50,270 nucleotides of DNA from assembly GCA_026196955.1 (NCBI GenBank), contig JAPHTO010000039.1:1-50270 (forward strand). The letters run 5' to 3'. The translations under genes were made by a program, and so were the position numbers. Positions 44,945-50,270 of this stretch are shown piece after piece. The stretch's first letter is position 1. The number at the start of each line of letters is the position of its first letter. This DNA is from Colwellia sp. (GTDB lineage Bacteria; Pseudomonadota; Gammaproteobacteria; Enterobacterales; Alteromonadaceae). Below the pieces are notes generated by a model. That model saw only the letters and a list, made by a program, of their open reading frames with translations. It did no database searches and was not told where the DNA came from.

Positions 44945-46324
44945 CTAACCTTCTTCCCTAAATGATTCAGCACTTAAGTGGTGGCGATTTAATAACTTAT
45001 AAAATTCAGTGCGGTTTCGCTGCGCAATTCTGGCTGCTTGTGAGACGTTGCCTGCCGTCAGTTTTAACAACTTGGCAAGGTAATCTCGTTCAAATTCATC
45101 TTTAGCTTGCTGAAATGAAGGCAATGGACTGCTTTCTTCACGCAGAGCATTTTTAACTAAACTTGCCACGATAATATTTTCTGTAGACAAGGCAACACTT
45201 TGCTCTACAACATTTTGTAATTGCCTAATATTACCCGGCCAAGGCGCAGCAATAAGCAGCTCCATGGCTTCTTGCGAAAAGCCGTTAATATCAAGATGTG
45301 TATGTTGATTACTATGATTAAGAAAGTGCTGAGCAAGTAACGGAATATCTTCGCGGCGTTCGGCAAGGGTTGGTAACTCTAGCTCAACCACATTTAGGCG
45401 GTAATAAAGATCTTCTCTAAAGGTTTTTTCTTTGATCGCTTCCTGCAAATTTCTGTGAGTGGCCGATATTATCCTGACATCAACTTTCACGGCTTGCGTA
45501 CTACCAACGGGGCGCACTTCTTTTTCTTGCAAGGCTCTTAATAGCTTAACCTGAAAGCTCATTGGCATATCGCCAACTTCGTCTAAAAATAATGTGCCAC
45601 CATCGCTTGCTTGAAATAAGCCCTGATGGTTTTTTTCGGCTCCCGTGAATGCGCCTTTCACATGACCAAATAATTCAGACTCTAGTAATTGCTCTGGAAT
45701 TGCCGCGCAGTTAATGGCGGTAAATGGCTTATTGGCTCGCTGGCTAGCTTGATGGATTGCTTTTGCCAGTAACTCTTTACCCGTACCACTTTCGCTATGA
45801 ATTAATAAACTAAACTCACTTTGGGCAACCTGCTTGGTTTGCTGTAAAAGTGATTCCATAATAGTGCTACGACTAATAATTTTTGTCCGCCACAAATCTT
45901 GTTGGTCTTTACTTTTTGGACTTGATGGCTGCAACCTAATTGCTTGCTCTACGGTTTCAAGTAACTGCTGGCTTTCAAACGGCTTAGTTAAAAAGCTAAA
46001 AACCCCTTGTTTAGTGGCATTGATAGCATCAGGAATCGTACCGTGAGCCGTCATAATGATGACCGGAAGATTCGGCGATTTTTGTCGTATTTGTTCAAAT
46101 AACGCCATGCCATCCATACCTTCCATACGTAAATCGCTGATCACCAATTGTGGATGAAAACTCTTTAGCATACCTAGGGCAATTTTAGCGTTAGCGGCAG
46201 ATTCAACGATATAACCCGCAGCCGACAAACGAATGCCTAATAAACGTAATAGACTTGGGTCATCATCAACAATGAGGATTTTTTCTTGCGCCGTATTGCT
46301 GCCTATTTGCTCTGATGGTTTCAT
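44945..46324 (-). CDS. glrR: Sigma-54-dependent response regulator GlrR (QseF-like)
   Basis: A 459-residue NtrC-family activator: receiver domain (1-125; phospho-acceptor Asp64, Thr92, Lys114), AAA+ domain (about 148-380; sigma-54 contact loop GAFTGA at 224-229), and a C-terminal Fis-type helix-turn-helix (NVSQAARIAQRNRTEFYKLL). In the Walker A motif the first glycine is replaced by Ser177 (HSESGTGKE); the catalytic lysine Lys183 is present. With GlrK and GlrG it forms an envelope-stress-type signalling unit known in enterobacteria to activate the small RNA glmY with sigma-54. Confidence 0.93.
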   Translation of the reverse strand: MKPSEQIGSNTAQEKILIVDDDPSLLRLLGIRLSAAGYIVESAANAKIALGMLKSFHPQLVISDLRMEGMDGMALFEQIRQKSPNLPVIIMTAHGTIPDAINATKQGVFSFLTKPFESQQLLETVEQAIRLQPSSPKSKDQQDLWRTKIISRSTIMESLLQQTKQVAQSEFSLLIHSESGTGKELLAKAIHQASQRANKPFTAINCAAIPEQLLESELFGHVKGAFTGAEKNHQGLFQASDGGTLFLDEVGDMPMSFQVKLLRALQEKEVRPVGSTQAVKVDVRIISATHRNLQEAIKEKTFREDLYYRLNVVELELPTLAERREDIPLLAQHFLNHSNQHTHLDINGFSQEAMELLIAAPWPGNIRQLQNVVEQSVALSTENIIVASLVKNALREESSPLPSFQQAKDEFERDYLAKLLKLTAGNVSQAARIAQRNRTEFYKLLNRHHLSAESFREEG

Positions 46325-46327
46325 GGT

Positions 46328-46930
46328 TTATTGCCCGTGTTCGCTGATAGCTTGTTCAATCTTTTTAAGCTGAGTAATTTTTTTAGTTAATTGCTCAACC
46401 ATTAACTCAAGCTCGGTAATTTTATCTAGGTGTTTTTTTTCATTAAGTCGATATTTTGCCGTTTGTTTGTCTTGGGCAAGCTCTTGATTGATCATTTTTT
46501 GAAATAAATACAACTGCTGATTTAGTTGATCTCTTAGCAAACTAATAAAGGCTTTATCGGCAGGGCTAAAATGATAATTTTTATGTGTTTTCAGTTGCTC
46601 GTTCAATTGTGACTTTGCGTTATAAACATTATGCGTAGGTGAGTTAGGTAAACTGTGCAGTAGTATTAAGTTAATTTCTGCTTCAATACTGCCTTGAGAC
46701 TTTTTTATGCGCTGCTGGGCTATTTCTTTTTGTAACTCACTTTCAGATAAGTTTTTCAGCGCTAAATAGTACTGACCATAATTTATCGTGTTAGCAACGA
46801 CGCCGTTACTAGCAGGGGTTTCACCCGTTAACTGACATGCAGAAACGCTAAAGCCAATAACTATAGCAAGTATCAAGTGCTGATATTTTGAACGAGTGTA
46901 TTGATTTAGCTTTGTTAGGATTAAATTCAT
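46328..46930 (-). CDS. QseG/GlrG-like outer-membrane lipoprotein of the GlrK/GlrR system
   Basis: A 200-residue lipoprotein with lipobox VSAC (Cys32 region) and a mature part rich in Gln, Lys and Leu heptads, suggesting a coiled coil at the C-terminus (ELMVEQLTKKITQLKKIEQ). In E. coli the matching qseG product interacts with the sensor kinase QseE. It overlaps glrK by four bases and ends 3 bp before glrR, so the three form one operon. Sequence similarity to QseG is judged by size, lipoprotein nature and gene position, not by motif. Confidence 0.78.
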   Translation of the reverse strand: MNLILTKLNQYTRSKYQHLILAIVIGFSVSACQLTGETPASNGVVANTINYGQYYLALKNLSESELQKEIAQQRIKKSQGSIEAEINLILLHSLPNSPTHNVYNAKSQLNEQLKTHKNYHFSPADKAFISLLRDQLNQQLYLFQKMINQELAQDKQTAKYRLNEKKHLDKITELELMVEQLTKKITQLKKIEQAISEHGQ

Positions 46931-48456
46931 GAGTTTTCTCCACTAACAACACCATTTATTATCACTTTCATTTCGGTACCGCTAGGCGAATGGGTTTGGC
47001 TGTGTAAGCTAATAGTACCATTTAACCTCATCAGTAATTCTTTAACGATAGTTAAGCCCAAGCCACTACTTTTAATGGTAGAGTCTTTGGGCGGCGTACC
47101 TTGGTAAAAAGCATCAAAAACCTTGGGCTGTTGCTCTGTTTTTATCCCTTCACCTTGATCAACCACCGAAAATGCTAACTGCTGCTCGTTCAGCACTGCT
47201 GAGATTTTAATAACGCCATATTCAGGTGAATACTTAATGGCGTTAGATAATAAATTATCAATAATAACATTAAGTTGCTTAGCATTACTTTCAATGGTGA
47301 TGCTTGCATAATCTTTTTCAATACTTAGGTGCTTGCGCTTAATATCTAGCGTGCGATCGCTCAGTACCTGCTCAATAAGTGCTGACAAATTAATGGTTTC
47401 TTTATCTTGTAAACTGGTTGAGTCTAAAACAATATTAAAATCAAGCAGCTCTTCAATTAAACGCTGTAAACGTGTTGTGCTTTCTCGGATGATTTTCGTG
47501 ACTTCTAACTGTGAGTTATTAAGCTCGCCAACACTGTTATCATAAAGTAGCTCTGTGCCTTCTCTAATTGCTGCTAGCGGCGTTTTCAATTCATGAGAAA
47601 TATGGCGAATAAAACTCGACTTTTGTAACTCTAGGGCGTGTAGCCGACTACGCATAGTATTTAGCGCGTCATTGATTTCTTTTATTTCGACAAAACCTGC
47701 GACAGGCTTTTCTTGTGCATCAGCTTCATGTTGAAAATTGCCTTGTTGAAGATGCTGAATCTTTATAATGAGTTGCTTAAGCGGTTTAGTGATTAACATG
47801 ATAAACAACCCTGCAATTAACAGCGATACCGGAATTATCAGCAAACTCTTGAGCAATGTATGGCTCACTTGAGCCGTTGCATCTTTAATTTCCTGTGCTT
47901 GTTGGTTAATCAATTTATTACTACGTTTATTGATTTGATCATTAATGGATATCAAACGTTTGAATTGTTTTTGCAGTGCTTCTAGCGAAATACTTGCTAC
48001 TTGCCCGTTTGGGTTTAGTAAATCTTGAGCGGGTGTGGTGATGCTTTCATCGACGTGACGTATTGCCTCAGAAAACTGTTCGCTCAGCCGTTTTATTTCA
48101 GAATCGTCATGTTGGTTTAACTGCTCATTAGCAGCCAACAGTACTTGCTGCTCAATGGCATATTTATCTAATAATTCCTTGTCTTGTAATACTAAATACT
48201 GGCTCGCATACCTTTCCATTTTTTTTAATGTGTTACTCACCTTTTGGTTGGTATTGATTAACTCCGCCACCACAAATATAGCGTTAGCACCTTGCTTAGA
48301 AAGCTGGTTTACCTGATTTGAGCTATACAAAAGCGCCAACACTAATGGAAGTGCTACTAGCATAAACCCCAGAAAAGTCAGTTTTTTAATTGATAGTGAT
48401 TTAACGCGATTGACTTTATGCCCTATCACTATTTTCAATTTTTTTAACCAAAGCAC
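46927..48456 (-). CDS. glrK: Sensor histidine kinase GlrK (QseE-like)
   Basis: A 509-residue kinase with two membrane helices (about residues 26-46 and 200-223), a periplasmic helical sensor, a HAMP-like linker (about 222-275), HisKA with His288 in RHISHELKTPLAAI, and HATPase with NLLSNAIKYSP, VVDQGEGI and SSGLGLTIVKEL. It should phosphorylate GlrR. The start is GTG at 48456 without a clear Shine-Dalgarno sequence, so the exact start is unsure. The upstream gap (48457-48851) holds GlrR-type sites, suggesting autoregulation. Confidence 0.92.
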   Translation of the reverse strand: MLWLKKLKIVIGHKVNRVKSLSIKKLTFLGFMLVALPLVLALLYSSNQVNQLSKQGANAIFVVAELINTNQKVSNTLKKMERYASQYLVLQDKELLDKYAIEQQVLLAANEQLNQHDDSEIKRLSEQFSEAIRHVDESITTPAQDLLNPNGQVASISLEALQKQFKRLISINDQINKRSNKLINQQAQEIKDATAQVSHTLLKSLLIIPVSLLIAGLFIMLITKPLKQLIIKIQHLQQGNFQHEADAQEKPVAGFVEIKEINDALNTMRSRLHALELQKSSFIRHISHELKTPLAAIREGTELLYDNSVGELNNSQLEVTKIIRESTTRLQRLIEELLDFNIVLDSTSLQDKETINLSALIEQVLSDRTLDIKRKHLSIEKDYASITIESNAKQLNVIIDNLLSNAIKYSPEYGVIKISAVLNEQQLAFSVVDQGEGIKTEQQPKVFDAFYQGTPPKDSTIKSSGLGLTIVKELLMRLNGTISLHSQTHSPSGTEMKVIINGVVSGENS

Positions 48457-48519
48457 TTTGAAAGACCCTTATCGTTAATTCAACGCCTTTTTAGGACATT
48501 TTAGTGGTAAATACAATGA

Positions 48520-48537
48520 TGTCTCTAATTGGAGACA
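48520..48537. promoter_or_regulatory. GlrR binding site (perfect TGTC-N10-GACA)
   Basis: TGTC-TCTAATTGGA-GACA exactly matches the palindrome TGTC-N10-GACA bound by enterobacterial GlrR upstream of glmY and glmZ. Here it lies 64 bp upstream of glrK and 174 bp upstream of the sigma-54-like element. A second near match follows at 48640. It is next to the gene for the very regulator, which supports it. Confidence 0.78.
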
Positions 48538-48639
48538 AGGCTAATAATTTTAAAAGACACATATTAACCACTGATTTTTATCAAGTATTTTTTATCATCT
48601 GCATATTAATTATTTAAAAGTTTATCGAATTAAATAACC

Positions 48640-48657
48640 TGTTGCTATATGGCGACA
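48640..48657. promoter_or_regulatory. Near-consensus GlrR binding site
   Basis: TGTT-GCTATATGGC-GACA differs from TGTC-N10-GACA at one base. It is 53 bp upstream of the sigma-54-like -24 element, a plausible enhancer distance. Confidence 0.6.
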
Positions 48658-48710
48658 GTTATAACCGCTGACTTTCTCACTATTCATTATAAAACAACCA
48701 CTTACATACT

Positions 48711-48726
48711 TGGTATGGTGTGTGCA
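48711..48726 (+). promoter_or_regulatory. Candidate sigma-54 promoter upstream of EF-hand gene
   Basis: TGGTATGGTGTGTGCA has GG and GC exactly 10 bp apart, as in the -24/-12 consensus TGGCACG-N4-TTGCA. Mismatches are two C-to-T changes and one T-to-G in the -12 part. It points to the EF-hand gene 125 bp downstream and follows two GlrR-type sites. Confidence 0.65.
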
Positions 48727-48851
48727 ATATCGTAATCAATCGCATAACGCAGGCCAAACGGTTAAACCTTAACTGCTACAGCTAAGTCGTTGTGTATTTT
48801 AAAGTACGTTTCTATCGGGTCTTGCTCGATTACAATTATTAAGGATCTACA

Positions 48852-49193
48852 ATGAAAAACGTTAGTTTATTTAAAGTTACCGCTATGGTTATCACTGTTG
48901 CTTTTGCTTCTAGTTTCGTTAACGCTGAAGATAAAGTGATAGAAAAATCCCAAGCTGATGCGATTGGCTCAGCGAAACAACCTACTTTCTCTACCTTAAT
49001 TGAAAAGCTAGATACAGATAAAAATGGCATGTTGAGTCAAGCTGAAGTATCAGCCAATAAAAACCAATTATTGCATAAAGAATTCAACAAAATGGATGCT
49101 AATCAAGACCAACAAATTGATGAAGCAGAATTTAACAACTACCTTGCTAAAGTTAAAAATAAAACCGCTGATCTAGCAAAAAGCACTCTTTAA
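48852..49193 (+). CDS. Secreted EF-hand (calcium-binding) protein
   Basis: A 113-residue protein with a signal peptide (cleaved near residue 25, VNA-ED). Two EF-hand-like loops follow: Asp54-x-Asp56-x-Asn58-Gly with Glu65, and Asp82-x-Asn84-x-Asp86-x-Gln88 with Glu93. The first is canonical; the second lacks the central glycine, as it has Gln87 there. It is probably periplasmic. An AAGGA site lies 6 bases before the ATG. It lies behind GlrR-type sites and a sigma-54-like promoter, so it may belong to the GlrR regulon. A rho-independent terminator follows. Confidence 0.88.
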   Translation: MKNVSLFKVTAMVITVAFASSFVNAEDKVIEKSQADAIGSAKQPTFSTLIEKLDTDKNGMLSQAEVSANKNQLLHKEFNKMDANQDQQIDEAEFNNYLAKVKNKTADLAKSTL

Positions 49194-49218
49194 GCATTAA
49201 CACAGTTTACCCCTTTTA

Positions 49219-49252
49219 GCCGGCCGCATCCCAACTAAGCGGTCGGTTTTTT
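49219..49252 (+). terminator. Rho-independent terminator after EF-hand gene
   Basis: A GC-rich stem, CCGGCCGC with GCGGTCGG (one G-U pair), has an 11-nt loop and is followed by six T residues. It is a standard intrinsic terminator. Confidence 0.88.
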
Positions 49253-49322
49253 GTGGGCTCCAAAAAAACACTACAGTGAATTATTTACACAAGGACGTTA
49301 TTGATAGAGGTATAAAGAAGTC

Positions 49323-49634
49323 ATGAGCGAAATGATAAGTCGTCACATACAAATAGATAATTGGATCTTTGAAGTAAAAATGGTCAGAGCTTTACGTGTG
49401 CAAAATTATGGCGAGCCCTATAGCGCAATAGCAAATATCAATTTAAATGGTAGTAGTGCTTACATTGATGGCATGATGCAAAAAAACCAGCAACAAATCA
49501 GTAATGAAGACATTCAAGTGTTTAAAGAATTCTGCCAGCAAATGGCTATCGACGAAATAAAACTTGATCTCAGAAATAGCTTCTTAACCGATCAGGCTCC
49601 AACACTTGAGGATGCCCCATTAAAACGGGCTTAG
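49323..49634 (+). CDS. Small conserved protein, unknown function
   Basis: A 103-residue soluble protein without signal peptide or membrane segment. It contains a beta-rich start (SRHIQIDNWIFEVKMVRALR) and a helical acidic middle (NEDIQVFKEFCQQMAIDEI). I recognise no family. The gene stands alone between a terminator and a long AT-rich gap. Confidence 0.6.
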   Translation: MSEMISRHIQIDNWIFEVKMVRALRVQNYGEPYSAIANINLNGSSAYIDGMMQKNQQQISNEDIQVFKEFCQQMAIDEIKLDLRNSFLTDQAPTLEDAPLKRA

Positions 49635-50020
49635 CTTTCAAATAATATCGACCTTGTAAGCTTTTCATCATTAATTGTATTGGCTTACTTCCCCTAATAC
49701 CACAATGTCTCTAGAGAAAATGATAGCTGCCAAGCGAACAAAACCTTCATTGTGGTAATTAGAAAGTTTAGAAACACGATAAATAGTTATTAACCTAGTT
49801 TTAAAAACCCCCCTTTAATCACTGCTAACTTTCAACAGAAAATTCTAACCATTCATAATTATATTTATTAAAGTCACTGCTAATTTAAAATAAATATTTG
49901 AAATACCTGCAAAAGAAATATAAGTTACCAATAAATAAGTTTTAAATAAGATGGGAAATCAACCCGTAGAAAGAGGGTTTTCTGTCTTGTAAGCTGTTAT
50001 GCATCTGGTGGATTTAACCT
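49635..50020. other. AT-rich intergenic region with an inverted repeat
   Basis: This 386-bp gap has no gene. It holds a long inverted repeat (49698-49757) and a weak hairpin near 49968 (AACCC/GGGTT) followed by a few T residues. The rest is AT-rich with no recognised site. Confidence 0.5.
49698..49757. repeat. Long inverted repeat, possible mobile palindromic unit
   Basis: TACCACAATG (49698-49707) and CATTGTGGTA (49748-49757) are perfect complements; with one bulged base the pairing extends to about 14 bp. A 10-bp palindrome TCTCTAGAGA follows the left arm directly. The 40-bp centre encodes nothing recognisable. Confidence 0.5.
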
Positions 50021-50270
50021 ATGATTTCTCATACTACATTAGGTACTAATAATCTTGAAAAAGCAGAATCATTCTACTTTCAAATATTAGGCGCAATTGG
50101 CGGCACACAGATATATAAATCAGATAAAGTGGTTTTTTGGGAGTTTGAAGGAAGTAGTTCAAAACTAGCTATCACAGTTCCCTTTGATGGTGAGCCAGCA
50201 TCTAATGGTAATGGAACAATGGTTGCGTTTACTCTCTCTAGTGTTAATAAGGTAAATGAGATCTTTTCAA
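50021..50270 (+). CDS. Glyoxalase/VOC-family protein, 5' part
   Basis: A frame opens at ATG 50021 and runs off the end of the window, giving at least 83 residues. The start MISHTTLGTNNLEKAESFY is the typical VOC-fold opening (first metal-ligand His at residue 4, then NLEKAESFY), and WEFEGSSSKLAIT is the standard second strand. VOC proteins include glyoxalase I and fosfomycin-resistance-like enzymes; the substrate cannot be told. A GGTGGA site lies about 9 bases upstream. Confidence 0.82.
   Translation, partial: MISHTTLGTNNLEKAESFYFQILGAIGGTQIYKSDKVVFWEFEGSSSKLAITVPFDGEPASNGNGTMVAFTLSSVNKVNEIFS

Larger units (their letters stand above)
48457..48851. promoter_or_regulatory. Divergent control region between glrK and the EF-hand gene
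   Basis: This 395-bp region has no gene. It contains one perfect and one near-perfect GlrR-type palindrome, and a sigma-54 -24/-12-like element facing the EF-hand gene. The stretch between the predicted start of transcription (about 48738) and the EF-hand ATG would make a long leader of about 114 nt that could also carry a small RNA; no clear terminator is seen in it. Confidence 0.6.

Overview
The window looks like a chromosomal segment of a cold-adapted marine gammaproteobacterium of the order Alteromonadales, most likely Colwellia or a close relative. This is inferred from the low GC content, the gene families and the gene order; no database search was possible. Almost every stretch carries an intact gene. 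I found no rRNA, tRNA, CRISPR array, transposase or prophage gene.

Left part (1-15.5 kb): housekeeping and respiration. nfuA (Fe-S carrier) lies behind a palindrome resembling a type 1 IscR site. It is followed by small membrane proteins, a VanZ-like protein, a MATE transporter and a secreted polysaccharide deacetylase. A complete aa3-type cytochrome c oxidase locus on the minus strand follows: coxB with a fused cytochrome c domain, coxA, the CuB chaperone ctaG, coxC, surf1, a conserved assembly-associated gene, heme A synthase, heme O synthase and a SCO copper chaperone, with one small plus-strand DUF2909 gene inserted. lexA comes next, with two tandem SOS boxes, then a small lipoprotein.

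Middle (14.8-32.0 kb): a complete aryl polyene pigment cluster. A divergent phosphopantetheinyl transferase faces one long, tightly overlapping operon: chain-length-factor-like protein, acyltransferase, two acyl carrier proteins, membrane protein, aryl-AMP ligase, dehydratase, glycosyltransferase, second acyltransferase, MIO ammonia-lyase, thioesterase, LolA-like carrier, MMPL exporter, methyltransferase, DUF3261 lipoprotein, ketosynthase, dehydratase, ketoreductase and second ketosynthase. The expected chemistry is amino acid deamination to an aryl acrylate, ACP loading, iterative malonyl extension to a conjugated polyene, attachment to a lipid and export to the outer membrane. The ammonia-lyase has unusual selectivity and active-site residues.

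Right part (32-44.8 kb): a nitrogen/carbon catabolic island. gabT and gabD (GABA to succinate) are flanked by a divergent LysR regulator. A second, paralogous LysR gene is divergent from an omega-amino acid aminotransferase, a CoA-acylating semialdehyde dehydrogenase, a bicupin, an aldehyde dehydrogenase and an FAD amine oxidase. Together these could convert polyamines or their C3 and C4 amino acid products (beta-alanine, GABA) to acetyl-CoA and succinate. This resembles the bau, pau, kau and gab genes of Pseudomonas.

Right end (44.9-50.3 kb): a GlrK-GlrG-GlrR (QseEGF-like) sigma-54 signalling operon. The intergenic region beside it carries a perfect GlrR-type palindrome, a near match, and a sigma-54 -24/-12-like promoter pointing at a secreted EF-hand protein gene. 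This is the most interesting regulatory arrangement in the window. A small conserved gene and a truncated VOC-family gene close the window. Two diverged copies of a palindromic dispersed repeat occur about 32 kb apart, near 8.6 and 40.95 kb.
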